Source: Pedobacter helvus (lineage in GTDB: Bacteria > Bacteroidota > Bacteroidia > Sphingobacteriales > Sphingobacteriaceae). From it: a DNA stretch of 64,000 nt. The stretch spans positions 372,001 to 436,000 of the forward strand of contig NZ_SRMP01000001.1 of assembly GCF_005925325.1 (NCBI RefSeq). Reading direction: 5' to 3'. Positions 18,797 to 28,799 of the stretch are shown here, piece by piece. The notes beneath the pieces are model-generated. The model made no database searches and was not told where the DNA came from. It saw nothing but the letters and a program-made list of their open reading frames with translations. Each line of letters opens with the position of its first letter. Within the stretch, counting starts at the first letter, position 1. Position numbers and translations under genes: made by a program.

Positions 18797-19876
18797 ATGG
18801 CTAATCCTACAGTACGCGTCTTATACATAGATGATGAAGAAAACAATCTTCAGGCGTTTAGGGCTGCATTTAGGAGGCAGTACGAAATCTACACCGCCTT
18901 ATCTGCTGCTGAAGGACTGAAAATAATGCAACATATTGATATTCATGTTGTATTGGCCGATCAGAAAATGCCAAACACTACAGGAGTAGAGTTCTTCAAA
19001 AGCATTGTAAAAACCCACCCAGATCCTGTTCGTATTTTACTTACCGGATATACCGATATCGAAGCTTTAGCAGATGCTATTAATCATGGTGATATCTATA
19101 GATATGTAGCTAAGCCTTGGAATGATCTAGAGTTGCACAACTCCATGAAAAATGCTTACGACTCGTATGTAGCACGTGCCGATCTTAAAAATAAAATCAC
19201 AGAATTAGAGAAAACCAACGACGAACTTAACAGATTTATCTACAGTATTTCTCATGAGTTAAGAGCGCCATTGGTGTCGGTAATTGGTATTATCAACCTG
19301 GTAAAAATGGAAGGTTTATACAATTCTAGTGGCGAGTACTGGAATTTGATTGAAACTTGTTCTAACAAACTAGATTATTATATTCAAAAGACACTCCAGT
19401 ATTATAAAAATGCTAAAGATGTTCCAGATCACAATGAAATAAATTTTGATGCACTGGTAAGAGAACTGATAGAGTTACACACTTATTCTGATAAAGAAAC
19501 TAAGTTTAACGTTAACATTAACCAGGAGGTTAAATTTACGGGAGATGCCTTTAGAATTGAAGTAATTTTAAGTAATCTCATTTCTAACGCAATAAAATAT
19601 CAAAAAACTAACGAGCTCAATAAAATGGTGAACATCGATATAGATGTAAATGAATTTGAAGCTAAAATAAATATCAACGATAACGGCTTGGGTATTCTTA
19701 AAGAACACTTAGAGAAAATTTTTACGCAATTCTTTAAAAGTAAAATACACCATGGTACCGGCTTAGGACTTTTCATTGTAAAAGAGGCGCTAAATAAGAT
19801 AAATGGTACTATTAACGTTAGTTCTAATATAGAAGATGGTACAACCTTTAAAATAACGATACCAAATGCCAAATAG
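18797..19876 (+). CDS. hybrid protein: N-terminal receiver plus histidine kinase
   Basis: A soluble 359-residue relay protein. The receiver (about 5-125) has D12-D13-E14, phospho-Asp55 (ADQKMP) and the KPW lysine. A short linker coil (about 130-150) follows. The HisKA box SISHELRAPL carries His153. The HATPase has NLISNAIKY, DNGLGI, and HGTGLGLFIV. It would receive phosphate from the 7TMR-DISM kinase and signal through its own kinase domain. It starts 13 bp after that gene and overlaps the next receiver gene by 11 nt. No membrane segment is visible. Confidence 0.94.
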   Translation: MANPTVRVLYIDDEENNLQAFRAAFRRQYEIYTALSAAEGLKIMQHIDIHVVLADQKMPNTTGVEFFKSIVKTHPDPVRILLTGYTDIEALADAINHGDIYRYVAKPWNDLELHNSMKNAYDSYVARADLKNKITELEKTNDELNRFIYSISHELRAPLVSVIGIINLVKMEGLYNSSGEYWNLIETCSNKLDYYIQKTLQYYKNAKDVPDHNEINFDALVRELIELHTYSDKETKFNVNINQEVKFTGDAFRIEVILSNLISNAIKYQKTNELNKMVNIDIDVNEFEAKININDNGLGILKEHLEKIFTQFFKSKIHHGTGLGLFIVKEALNKINGTINVSSNIEDGTTFKITIPNAK

Positions 19877-20285
19877 AACCGGAAAAGTGTTATTGATTGA
19901 TGATAATGATATTGATTTAAAAATCAATTCTAAGGTAATTAAGTTATCAGATTTCTTTGATGAAATTATTCTCTGCCAATCAGGAGAGGAAGGCATCGAG
20001 TATATCAACAAAAATTTAGATCATCCAGAATTATTGCCCGATTTTATTTTATTGGACATACAGATGCCAGAAATGGACGGCTTCGAATTTCTAGAAATTT
20101 ACAAGCACTTTCCCAAAACGTTTCTAGATCGTTGCAAACTTGCAATATTATCATCTACCCTAGACTTTGGCGACATCAAGAAAGCAGAAGCTAATCCACT
20201 GGTAATCAAACTACTTAAAAAACCACTTTATCCTAACGAACTGAAAGAATTGTTAAGTAGAAACTCAAGCTTATTGGGCATATAA
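19866..20285 (+). CDS. single-domain response regulator
   Basis: A stand-alone CheY-like receiver of 139 residues with D12-D13, phospho-Asp64 (LLDIQMPEMDG), the switch Ser-Ser in ILSSTLD and the KKP lysine. There is no output domain, so it probably acts by protein contact or as a phosphorelay element. It overlaps the preceding hybrid kinase by 11 nt and is the last gene of the five-gene signalling run. Confidence 0.93.
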   Translation: MPNRTGKVLLIDDNDIDLKINSKVIKLSDFFDEIILCQSGEEGIEYINKNLDHPELLPDFILLDIQMPEMDGFEFLEIYKHFPKTFLDRCKLAILSSTLDFGDIKKAEANPLVIKLLKKPLYPNELKELLSRNSSLLGI

Positions 20286-20314
20286 GCGGTAACAAAAATA
20301 GGATGATACCGCTA
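20285..20314. terminator. weak bidirectional hairpin between convergent genes
   Basis: AGCGGTA and TACCGCT arms form a 7-bp stem around a 15-nt loop, located at the end of the receiver gene and before the convergent lipoprotein gene. There is no strong T tract, so termination activity is uncertain. Confidence 0.35.
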
Positions 20315-20323
20315 TAAGTCGCT

Positions 20324-20716
20324 TTAATCCAAAGATATGTTTACATTTTGAAGAACACATTCCTTGTTGACCATCTGGAATTCTAGCGTGTTCACAAGCC
20401 TGCCTTCGGGTGTTTTTATAGTCAGTACATGCTTACCTGGAGTAACTTCCTTCAATATAAACACATTGGTAAGATTTTCAGCTTTTTTTAATTTCTTGCA
20501 GTCGTCTACATACGTTGGATTAACCTGCGGCAAGGCCGAAAGTAACCCGCAATCTTTATCATCAACAAAGAAATGTAATTCTAACAGTTCCGTACCCTGA
20601 TAGTTAATAGCTAATGCATATTGACCAGTATCCTTGCTAAAAATTTCTTCTTCGCAGCCAAAAAGTAAAAGAATCGACAAAACGATTACCGAGAGAGTGG
20701 TTAATTTAAATTTCAC
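20324..20716 (-). CDS. small lipoprotein of unknown function
   Basis: A 130-residue protein with a lipoprotein signal (LLLFGC, Cys21) followed by EEE. The mature part is predicted all-beta, with a YALAINYQGTELLELHFFVDD strand pair and a segment PGKHVLTIKTPEGR that resembles a small Ig-like or PEGA-like sandwich. No family is recognised. It is convergent with the signalling block and has its own promoter region upstream (20717-20969). Confidence 0.75.
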   Translation of the reverse strand: MKFKLTTLSVIVLSILLLFGCEEEIFSKDTGQYALAINYQGTELLELHFFVDDKDCGLLSALPQVNPTYVDDCKKLKKAENLTNVFILKEVTPGKHVLTIKTPEGRLVNTLEFQMVNKECVLQNVNISLD

Positions 20717-20969
20717 GTTAGTTTAGTTTGTTCGCTACAAATATGAGGAATATTATAGATAATGCAAATACTCAAAACGAGTAATTTCAAACTGTCTACA
20801 TTCGATTTTATGCTTATAATGTTTTCAGTTAACTTTTTTGTTAAATGGTTTAACTATAAGCTCAAGGTACAATTCACTCCTTTAAGGGTTAATAAGCAAA
20901 ACAATTTTCAAAATAATTTTATTAACCTTGTATAAAGTCATCATCGTTTTGTAAGACAAATCAAAATTA

Positions 20970-23324
20970 ATGGATAATTCTCAAAAGATAAATCTACTTT
21001 TAGCCAAAATTGAAAACCTATCTATTAGGCAACAAAGCTTTGAGGCAGAAATAGATTCCTTACGAAAAGAAATCGATTCCTTACGTTCTACAGAGGTTCA
21101 GATAGGGCAAAGCGAAGTTCCTAAAGCGGTTACTTTTCCACCGCCTAAAAATACACCCGCTGCGCCTATCGCACAGTATAATGCAACACCAAGGCCAATT
21201 ACAACTCCAGAAAACAGACAACCTAATTTCGCAGACAGGTTTAGCAGTAAAAACATGGCTAAATCTGATTTCGAGAAGTTTATTGGCGAAAATCTCATCA
21301 GTAAGATAGGTATACTGATATTGATTATAGGCGTTGGTATTGGTGCTAAATATGCCATTGACAATCAGTTGATCAGTCCACTTACACGAATAATACTTGG
21401 CTATTTAGTTGGTGCTGGCTTAATGGCTTTTGCTATTAAACTAAAAGCCAAATACGAAAAATTTTCAGCAGTTTTAATGAGCGGCGCCATCGCAATCATG
21501 TATTTTATTACCTACGCAGCCTATGATTTTTATGCACTTATACCTCAGGCACTTGCTTTCGTACTAATGGTTATTTTCACCTCATTTACCGTTGTTGCGG
21601 CAATAAGGTACAACAGACAAATTATTGCACATATTGGTTTGGTAGGTGCTTATGCTGTACCATTTTTGTTAAGTGATGGTTCTGGAAAGGTTGGCGTTCT
21701 GTTTACTTACATGGCCATTATCAATATTGGCATACTGGTCATCAGCTTTAAAAAGTACTGGAAACCATTATTTTATGCATCGTTCGCTCTCACTTGGATC
21801 ATATTTTTAAGCTGGCTACTAAACTCTTATACAGATAAAGCGCATTTCTTACTGTCATTGGTCTTCTCGGCTATATTCTTTATCACTTTCTACATAACCA
21901 ACTTAGCTTACAAAGTAAACAAGAAAGAGATATTCGGTTTTAGTGATGTTACTTTAATACTTTTAAACAGCTTTATCTATTATGGCATAGGTTACTACAT
22001 TTTATCAGAAAACAAACATGGCGTTGAACTTTTAGGACTGTTTACATTAGCAAATGCTATCATCCATTTCGTGGTAAGCTTAATTATCTATAAGAAAAAG
22101 CTGGCCGATAAAAACCTTTTCTATCTTATCTTAGCTATGGTGATCACCTTCATCACCATGGTAGCTCCTGTACAGTTAAACGGCGGATGGGTAACCATTT
22201 TCTGGACTGCAGAAGCTGCGATATTATTCTATTTAGGTAGAGTTAAGAAAATAATGATCTACGAAAAATTATCTTTTCCGCTAATTTTTCTAGCTTTTTT
22301 CAGTTTATTACAAGACTGGACAACTATTTATGACGTTTACCTAGGATCAGCGGTCATTACACCATTTTTAAATGTAGGTTTCTTAACTGGCGTCACTTTC
22401 ATTACTGGTTTCGCATGGATGATCAACATTAACAGAAAGGAAACAGAGGCCGCAACTAAGTGGGTTTGGATGAGACAAATTCTAAATTATGCACTACCCT
22501 CTATGTTGATTATTGTAGTTTATTTTTCAATGGAGAGAGAGCTTGCCAGGTACTTCAATAATCTTTTCGAAACCAGCAAGATCAACCTTACTCCTAGACA
22601 GAAAGATAACTACGCAGATTATCGCTATAACTACAATTACGAGAACCTAAAAAACGTATGGATTTACATCTACACTATGCTTTTTGCATCGATTTTAACC
22701 CTCGTAAATATTAAAAAGCTAAGGAGTACTGAACTCGCTGTTGCCAATTTGATCATTAACATTTTGGTTATCCTTTCATTTTTAATAAGCGGATTGTACA
22801 TACTCAGCGAGCTTCGAGAAACCTACCTTAATCCCGAGAAATTTTTCGTTATAGGATCATTTAACATTGCAATTAGGTACGTAGCATTTATATTCTTTGC
22901 ATTTTTAATTGTAACACTTTACCAACTACAACACGCTACGTTGCTAAAGATAAAATTGAAAGCGATGCTAGATTATGTGCTGTACATTTCCATACTATGG
23001 ATAATCAGCAGTGAACTAATCAACATCTTAGAACTTTCGAGAACCCATAATAGTTACAAATTAGGTCTGAGTATTTTATGGGGCGTTTATTCCTTATTCC
23101 TTATCGGATTAGGATTGGCTAAAAATAAGAAGCATTTACGTATTGGCGCAATGGTAATTTTCGGACTTACATTAATTAAGCTATTTTTTTACGACATTGC
23201 GTATCTAAGTACTATTTCTAAAACCGTTGTTTTCGTATCGCTCGGTGTATTATTATTGATTATTTCTTTCCTTTATAATAAGTACAAACATTTAATTATT
23301 GATGAGACTGAAGTTAAAAATTAA
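20970..23324 (+). CDS. DUF2339 family polytopic membrane protein
   Basis: A 784-residue integral membrane protein. The N-terminus (about 1-45) is a coiled coil (LLAKIENLSIRQQSFEAEIDSLRKE). A proline-rich linker follows, then the family segment FEKFIGENLISKIGILILIIGVGIGAKYAID and roughly twenty hydrophobic helices to the end. DUF2339 proteins have no established function; a role in the envelope or in polysaccharide handling has been guessed. It overlaps the next gene, a DUF3999-like protein, a pairing seen in other bacteria, which suggests a complex. The AT-rich upstream 250 bp holds no other gene. Confidence 0.9.
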   Translation: MDNSQKINLLLAKIENLSIRQQSFEAEIDSLRKEIDSLRSTEVQIGQSEVPKAVTFPPPKNTPAAPIAQYNATPRPITTPENRQPNFADRFSSKNMAKSDFEKFIGENLISKIGILILIIGVGIGAKYAIDNQLISPLTRIILGYLVGAGLMAFAIKLKAKYEKFSAVLMSGAIAIMYFITYAAYDFYALIPQALAFVLMVIFTSFTVVAAIRYNRQIIAHIGLVGAYAVPFLLSDGSGKVGVLFTYMAIINIGILVISFKKYWKPLFYASFALTWIIFLSWLLNSYTDKAHFLLSLVFSAIFFITFYITNLAYKVNKKEIFGFSDVTLILLNSFIYYGIGYYILSENKHGVELLGLFTLANAIIHFVVSLIIYKKKLADKNLFYLILAMVITFITMVAPVQLNGGWVTIFWTAEAAILFYLGRVKKIMIYEKLSFPLIFLAFFSLLQDWTTIYDVYLGSAVITPFLNVGFLTGVTFITGFAWMININRKETEAATKWVWMRQILNYALPSMLIIVVYFSMERELARYFNNLFETSKINLTPRQKDNYADYRYNYNYENLKNVWIYIYTMLFASILTLVNIKKLRSTELAVANLIINILVILSFLISGLYILSELRETYLNPEKFFVIGSFNIAIRYVAFIFFAFLIVTLYQLQHATLLKIKLKAMLDYVLYISILWIISSELINILELSRTHNSYKLGLSILWGVYSLFLIGLGLAKNKKHLRIGAMVIFGLTLIKLFFYDIAYLSTISKTVVFVSLGVLLLIISFLYNKYKHLIIDETEVKN

Positions 23325-24534
23325 GTTGCTGCTGCCCTTGTTAGCTTGCTTTTTGTTAACCAATGCACAGACAAATTCCTATAAATTTAAACGACAAATT
23401 ACTGGCGTTAATTCTACTTGGCATAGTATTAAATTACCAGATGATATGTATCAGAAAACCAACGCTAACTTTGAAGATTTAAGGATATTTGGGATAAATG
23501 GAAAAGATACCATTGAAGTACCTTATCTATTAAAGCAAAGGGCAAACCAAGTAAGTTTAGCAGAAATTCCATTTAAACAGCTTAACCAAAGTACCGTTGG
23601 GGAAGTTTATTATTATACTTTCCAAGTAACCGAAGCAAACCCAATCAATCAAATTAGCCTAGACTTTAAACAAGAAAATTTCGATTGGAAGGTTACTTTA
23701 GAAGGTAGTAATGACAATCAGAATTGGTTCAGTATTTTAAAAGATTATCGTATTCTAGCTATCAAAAATAACGAAACCAACTACCAATACACTAAGTTAA
23801 GCTTTCCAGATTCGAAATACCAGTTTTACAGAATTGCCATTAAAGCCAATACACAACCCACTTTAATTACAACAAAAACCACCAAAACAGATACTGTTAA
23901 AGGCATATACGACGAAGTAAAATATCGAACTTATGATCTGAAGAATGATGCAAAAACCAAAGAGACAATAATTGAAGTAGGTTTAAAAAATGCTATTCCT
24001 GTATCCTATCTAAAGCTAAATGCACAAAGCGATTTCGATTTCTACAGACCAATTAGAATTGAATACGCTACAGATAGCATTAAAACAGAAAAAGGTATTG
24101 AGTATAATTTTGCTACACTTTACGAAGGAACGATCAGTTCTTTAGAAGCGCCAGAATTTAATTTTATCAATACCGTTACAAGTAAACTAAAGATCACCAT
24201 CAATAACAATGATAACAGACCTTTACGTTTAAGTGGTTTAGTAATTAAAGGTAACAGTTATAATTTGGTTGCTCGTTTTGATGATTTAAAAGCAAATTAT
24301 GCTTTATACTATGGCAATGAAACTGTTCAAACACCAAATTACGAAATCGAAAAATTTGAAAGTAAGATACCTACCAACTTGAGCAATGTATCTGTAGGCG
24401 AAGAGCAAAAAAATCCTTCGTATACAGTTAAAACCGAGAAGCCATTATTTGAAAACAAGATTTGGCTATGGAGCTTAATGGGCGTAATTATCGTTTTACT
24501 GGGCTTCTTTTCATTTAGAATGTTGAAGAACTAG
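23302..24534 (+). CDS. DUF3999-like exported protein with C-terminal membrane anchor
   Basis: About 410 residues. A signal peptide spans 1-20 (LACFLLTNAQ), followed by a large periplasmic all-beta region containing galactose-binding-like stretches (DFKQENFDWKVTLEGSNDNQNWFSIL, a discoidin-like pattern). A C-terminal TM (about 388-407, IWLWSLMGVIIVLLGFFSFRM) anchors it. ATG 23302 is used; a TTG precedes it directly. It overlaps the DUF2339 gene by 23 nt, so the products probably form a unit. The biochemical role is unknown. Confidence 0.82.
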   Translation: MRLKLKIKLLLPLLACFLLTNAQTNSYKFKRQITGVNSTWHSIKLPDDMYQKTNANFEDLRIFGINGKDTIEVPYLLKQRANQVSLAEIPFKQLNQSTVGEVYYYTFQVTEANPINQISLDFKQENFDWKVTLEGSNDNQNWFSILKDYRILAIKNNETNYQYTKLSFPDSKYQFYRIAIKANTQPTLITTKTTKTDTVKGIYDEVKYRTYDLKNDAKTKETIIEVGLKNAIPVSYLKLNAQSDFDFYRPIRIEYATDSIKTEKGIEYNFATLYEGTISSLEAPEFNFINTVTSKLKITINNNDNRPLRLSGLVIKGNSYNLVARFDDLKANYALYYGNETVQTPNYEIEKFESKIPTNLSNVSVGEEQKNPSYTVKTEKPLFENKIWLWSLMGVIIVLLGFFSFRMLKN

Positions 24535-24554
24535 CGCCATAGAAAAATCCTAAA

Positions 24555-25718
24555 CTATTGTTTAATTAATCTGGCTACAAACATGCTATCTGCTTTATTA
24601 TTGTAGCCCTTAATTAACTCCATACGCTCTAATTTTAGTGGAAATTTTTCAAGTAGATAGTTTACCACCTCTTCATTTTCTTGTTTAAAAACAGAACAAG
24701 TCATGTAGATTAATGGTTTACCCGGTTTAAGGTATTTCACTACATTTTCGGCAATTGCCTTCTGCAGCTTAACGTAGTTAGCTACCTTGTATTCTTCAAA
24801 GAAATACAACATTTCTGGTGTGCGGCCCCAAGTGCCCGCACCAGAACAAGGCGCATCTAGCAAAATTCCATCAAACTCGTAATGATGCAAGATCTGATCG
24901 TTGTTCTGCAACAGATCGATTGTTTTCTTCTGAAAATCGTTAATTCCAGCTGCAATGAAACGCTCTTGTAAATTACCTAAACTGGTTTCTCTTACATCAC
25001 TAGCAAGCAACTTTACTTTTGGTTCTAGACTGTGTATTAGTAACGATTTCCCGCCTGACGCGGCACAGCAATCCCACCAATAATCGTAAGGTTGGGGTTG
25101 AAAATAAGCTCCGGTTTTCTGTGACGAAAGATCTTGAACTTGGTATAAACGAGCATCAGTGACAATTTGCTCTAACTTGGTTCCATTGGGCAAAGCCAGA
25201 GTGGTATCAGATAGCTCTTGCACTGCAACTCCAGCCTCTTCAATTCTTGCTTTAATCAAAGGTAGGTGCGTTTCTCTCACTCTAATGAACAAATTGGGCT
25301 GTACAAAAAGCGACAGTAAAAAAGCCTGTTGATCTATACCCTCTGATAATTGAGCTTCAAAGGGAAAAATAGCTGCAATTTCAAAACTTGGATATTGTTT
25401 CTTTACGAAAGCTACTTTTTCTTCGTTAGGCTTAGCAACATGTTCAGCAGCAGTAGGAAAGATATGATCCGTAATTAAACTTAAATCGGTGTTACATAGA
25501 AAATCAGCAATTGCCAGACGTTCTAAAGCAGGCAATTCAGCAAGTGCTTTTCCCAATCTAAAATAGCTGTAAATATATCTACTTGCCCACCTCCTATCCG
25601 ATGAACCCATCTGCTTATTCTGCTTGAAATAAACGACCAAATGGCGATGTAGTGGCAACTTACCATCGTAACTTGCTAAAACTTGCTCAAATGCCCTTAT
25701 ATGATGGTGTACTTTCAT
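24555..25718 (-). CDS. RsmB/NOP2-type RNA (cytosine-5) methyltransferase
   Basis: SAM-dependent methyltransferase forming m5C in rRNA or tRNA. Of 387 residues, the N-terminal part (about 1-150) is the NusB/RsmB-like RNA-binding region. The Rossmann domain carries the SAM motif WDCCAASGGKS, and LLDAPCSGAGTWGRTPE with a Cys that acts in product release. TCSVFKQENEEVV carries the catalytic Cys. Which RNA position is methylated cannot be told. It is convergent with the DUF3999-like gene. Confidence 0.9.
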   Translation of the reverse strand: MKVHHHIRAFEQVLASYDGKLPLHRHLVVYFKQNKQMGSSDRRWASRYIYSYFRLGKALAELPALERLAIADFLCNTDLSLITDHIFPTAAEHVAKPNEEKVAFVKKQYPSFEIAAIFPFEAQLSEGIDQQAFLLSLFVQPNLFIRVRETHLPLIKARIEEAGVAVQELSDTTLALPNGTKLEQIVTDARLYQVQDLSSQKTGAYFQPQPYDYWWDCCAASGGKSLLIHSLEPKVKLLASDVRETSLGNLQERFIAAGINDFQKKTIDLLQNNDQILHHYEFDGILLDAPCSGAGTWGRTPEMLYFFEEYKVANYVKLQKAIAENVVKYLKPGKPLIYMTCSVFKQENEEVVNYLLEKFPLKLERMELIKGYNNKADSMFVARLIKQ

Positions 25719-25720
25719 AA

Positions 25721-25852
25721 GCCCCTCTAAATCTCCCCAAAAGGGAGACTTTTATTACTTGATTCTAAATAGTTTATCTATTAATTTTTGCACTACTTTC
25801 AACCCTAAGAACTTTTTTCTCCCTTAGGGAGAGATGCCAAAGGCAGAGAGGG
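25721..25852. repeat. interspersed palindromic repeat (MITE-like)
   Basis: The segment starts GCCCCTCTAAATCTCCCC-AAAAGGGAGA and ends CTCCCTTAGGGAGAGATG-CCAAAGGCAGAGAGGGC. The outer arms (GCCCCTCT and AGAGAGGGC) are inverted and each end contains its own hairpin. I recall similar sequence as an intergenic repeat in many Bacteroidota genomes. It fills the gap between the methyltransferase and the lipoprotein gene. Confidence 0.6.
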
Positions 25853-25857
25853 CATTT

Positions 25858-27084
25858 TTAATCCACCTGCACCAACGACGTATTTTTATACTGCAACATC
25901 TTTAAATGCTGATTATAAAAACCATATTCCGCATCGTAACCGAAGTCAAAATCGTTATGTAAACCTTTGTAGTTTTCTTTTACTAGAAAATCTAAATAGT
26001 TAACCCCATGTTTTGCCATCAACTTACCAAAGTAAAAACCTACGTCGAAACCTTTAAAAGCATATTCTGTAGGTTCAAATTCATATTTAGCACGATAAGT
26101 TTTAATAAACTCTATTACAGGTTTGCTCTTGTAATCTACGTAGTACGACGAACTCAATACAGTTTGAAGATTTTGCAATTGATCGATGTTGTAAGTTTGC
26201 TTTGCCCAATTAGGGTGACCGAAAACCTGTACAGGATAGCCACTTGTATTTTTCAATCGATGTAATTTAGTTAAACTTGGTGCAACAAAAGCTGCATCAT
26301 CAGAACACATTACCACGGCATACTTTTTACCTTTCTGCATCTTTGTTTCCAAAACATAGGTTGAAGAAAACTCTTGAACCACAAAGCTAGGGTACTTAGC
26401 AGCAAATCGCTTCCTGATTGGAGCAGCAAATGCTTCATCTGAAGATTTTTTGGTATTAATTAACACCACAATCCCCTGATCTGCTTTATATTGTTTAGCG
26501 ATGTAATCTGCCACTTTAACCCCATGTTGCTCAATGTTATTTACCACCGAAATCAAGTTAGGGTTATTAAAATCGCTAGGTTTAGAAGCTGCCAAAGGTG
26601 ATACCATTGGCATTTTATTCACTTCCGAGAAAGTAGTCATGTATTTAATCCCAGCAGGAAATATCGGGCCAATCATCAGATTGCTAGCTTTAACAGCTTC
26701 TCGTTTACTTAAAGCCGCCAACTGACTATTATCATCCCTACTATCAAATACATTTACCTTAAAGCTTAATCCTTCATTAGCTGCAGAGTCGATACCCAGC
26801 ATCAAACCCTGATAAAAATCTAAGGCCATATCGGCTTTGCCAATTTGAGCTTTGCTAACAGTTTTTAAGTTAAACTTATTTAGCTGAAAAGGAATAAAAA
26901 CACTGATGTTGCCCTGTATAAATTTGGCAGCAGGTTTTTGTTCAACAGGTTTAGCCGGGGCTGTCGCCACCGGCTTAGTTATTTTGGGCGAACAACTCGC
27001 CAATACAGCAATTAAAGCCAATAAGCCTAAAAGCTTATTCCCACTCAATAGTTGCTGGCGGTTTCGAACTAATGTCATACACAA
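25858..27084 (-). CDS. periplasmic-binding-protein-type lipoprotein
   Basis: Up to 408 residues. A lipoprotein signal reads [15 protein letters not shown], followed by a Pro/Ala linker. A two-lobed Peripla_BP-like domain follows ([81 protein letters not shown]), as in branched-chain amino acid binding proteins and LpoA-like proteins. No ABC permease or ATPase is nearby, so a transport role is doubtful. The ATG at 27084 overlaps the end of guaA by 50 nt. An internal TTG just before SGNKLLGLL is an alternative start. Confidence 0.78.
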   Translation of the reverse strand: MCMTLVRNRQQLLSGNKLLGLLALIAVLASCSPKITKPVATAPAKPVEQKPAAKFIQGNISVFIPFQLNKFNLKTVSKAQIGKADMALDFYQGLMLGIDSAANEGLSFKVNVFDSRDDNSQLAALSKREAVKASNLMIGPIFPAGIKYMTTFSEVNKMPMVSPLAASKPSDFNNPNLISVVNNIEQHGVKVADYIAKQYKADQGIVVLINTKKSSDEAFAAPIRKRFAAKYPSFVVQEFSSTYVLETKMQKGKKYAVVMCSDDAAFVAPSLTKLHRLKNTSGYPVQVFGHPNWAKQTYNIDQLQNLQTVLSSSYYVDYKSKPVIEFIKTYRAKYEFEPTEYAFKGFDVGFYFGKLMAKHGVNYLDFLVKENYKGLHNDFDFGYDAEYGFYNQHLKMLQYKNTSLVQVD

Positions 27085-28561
27085 CTCGGTTAATTCCTTT
27101 TACTTTATTAATAATTTCATTGGATATTTTAGCGAGTACCGGATAAGGCAAATGGCACCAATCTGCAGTCATACCATCTAACGATTCTACCGCTCTCAAA
27201 GCAATTACGTTCTCGTAAGTACGCTCATCACCCATTACACCTACCGAACGCACCGGTAAAAATATCGCTCCAGCTTGCCAAATTTGGTCGTACAAACCAG
27301 CATCTTTCAAGTTTTGGATATAAATATGATCTGCTTCCTGTAATATCGCAATCTTTTCTGCAGTAACCTCTCCAATAATTCTAATCCCTAGACCAGGGCC
27401 TGGAAAAGGATGCCTACCTAAAATAAACGATTCTAAACCTAAAGTGTTTCCTACTCTACGAACTTCATCCTTAAATAAAGTTTTCAATGGCTCTACTACT
27501 TTCAATTTCATGAAATCTGGCAAACCGCCTACATTATGGTGCGATTTAATAGTAGCCGAAGGACCTTTTACCGAAACAGATTCAATCACATCTGGGTAAA
27601 TAGTACCCTGTGCCAACCATTTTACATCTTGAATTTGGTGTGCTTCATCATCAAATACCTCGATGAATACACGACCAATAATTTTACGTTTTTTCTCTGG
27701 ATCTTCAACACCAGCCAATTCACTCAAGAAACGATCTTTGGCATCAACACCTTTAATATTTAAGCCGAAATCTTTGTATTGCTCTAAAACACTTTCGTAT
27801 TCGTTTTTACGTAATAAGCCGTTATCTACGAAAATACAGTGCAAGTTCTTACCAATAGCTTTATGCAATAAAACCGCAGCCACACTACTGTCTACGCCAC
27901 CAGAAAGGGCTAAAACCACTTTATCGTCGCCTAATTGAGCTTTCAAATCTGCAATGGTGGTTTCTGCAAATGCATCCGAAGTCCAATCTTGGCTACAACC
28001 GCAAATACCAACTAAGAAGTTGTTCAACAAAGTTTTACCATCAGTGCTGTGCGTAACTTCTGGGTGGAATTGAATCGCGTAAGTATCCTCTCCTTTTACC
28101 TGATAACCAGCTACTCTAACTTCCGAAGTACTTGCGATAATTTCGAAATTGTCTGGCACTTTGGTAATCGAGTCGCCATGGCTCATCCACACTTGCGAAT
28201 CAACTAAGATGCCTTTAAACAACGGGTTTTCGTTATTCACGAAGCTCAAATTAGCTCTTCCGTACTCTCTAGTTGCTGATGCTTCTACATTTCCCCCGCT
28301 TTGTTGTGCAATAAACTGCGCTCCGTAGCAAACCGCCAATAACGGATAAGCCTTAAATAAATTCAAATCAACAAAAGGCGCATCTTCCTGACGCACAGAA
28401 AATGGACTTCCCGACAGGATAACTCCCTTTACTGAAGAATCTAAGGCCGGAATGTTGTTAAATGGGTGAATTTCGCAGTACACATTTAGTTCGCGGACAC
28501 GACGTGCAATAAGCTGTGTAAATTGCGAACCAAAATCGAGGATAATGATTTTTTCTAGCAT
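27035..28561 (-). CDS. guaA: GMP synthase (glutamine-hydrolysing)
   Basis: Converts XMP to GMP in purine synthesis. The protein has 508 residues. The N-terminal class I glutamine amidotransferase domain (about 1-190) has the nucleophile in [11 protein letters not shown] and the His-Glu pair in QFHPEVTHS. The ATP-pyrophosphatase P-loop is [12 protein letters not shown]. The C-terminal dimerisation domain ends in KPPATIEWE, the conserved XMP-binding tail. ATG 28561 ([13 protein letters not shown]) is chosen over a TTG two codons upstream. Its 3' end overlaps the following lipoprotein gene. Confidence 0.98.
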   Translation of the reverse strand: MLEKIIILDFGSQFTQLIARRVRELNVYCEIHPFNNIPALDSSVKGVILSGSPFSVRQEDAPFVDLNLFKAYPLLAVCYGAQFIAQQSGGNVEASATREYGRANLSFVNNENPLFKGILVDSQVWMSHGDSITKVPDNFEIIASTSEVRVAGYQVKGEDTYAIQFHPEVTHSTDGKTLLNNFLVGICGCSQDWTSDAFAETTIADLKAQLGDDKVVLALSGGVDSSVAAVLLHKAIGKNLHCIFVDNGLLRKNEYESVLEQYKDFGLNIKGVDAKDRFLSELAGVEDPEKKRKIIGRVFIEVFDDEAHQIQDVKWLAQGTIYPDVIESVSVKGPSATIKSHHNVGGLPDFMKLKVVEPLKTLFKDEVRRVGNTLGLESFILGRHPFPGPGLGIRIIGEVTAEKIAILQEADHIYIQNLKDAGLYDQIWQAGAIFLPVRSVGVMGDERTYENVIALRAVESLDGMTADWCHLPYPVLAKISNEIINKVKGINRVVYDISSKPPATIEWE

Positions 28562-28660
28562 CCGCAAAAGTAAGAATTTGAGCCGATATTTGGTTACTGT
28601 TTAATTGGTTATTTGATTATTTTTTAATGAAGAACAATTTCAGTGCTATTAGCTCTCGAA

Positions 28661-28731
28661 AGTCCTGCTATCCGCTTTACTTCTGCCGATAAAATCGGGA
28701 TCCGTGTTCGCTCCTATTAGGTCTATTTCAC
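28661..28731. repeat. possible interspersed repeat in guaA upstream region
   Basis: The stretch beginning AGTCCTGCTATCCGCTTTAC contains a CCGAT-AAA-ATCGG hairpin (28686-28698) and then GTTCGCTCCTATTAGG. It has the look of an intergenic repeat known to me from Bacteroidota genomes, but only one copy is in this window, so this rests on recall. No coding signal is seen in this 238-bp gap. Confidence 0.35.
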
Positions 28732-28799
28732 GAAATATATCGCAAATAACTAACAAACAAAAACTAAAATGCACTAAGGTATTTTAGGTGGTTTAAAAC

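Noticed and set aside
26906..27181. Plus-strand frame across the guaA/lipoprotein junction
   Set aside because: Antisense shadow of two well supported genes.
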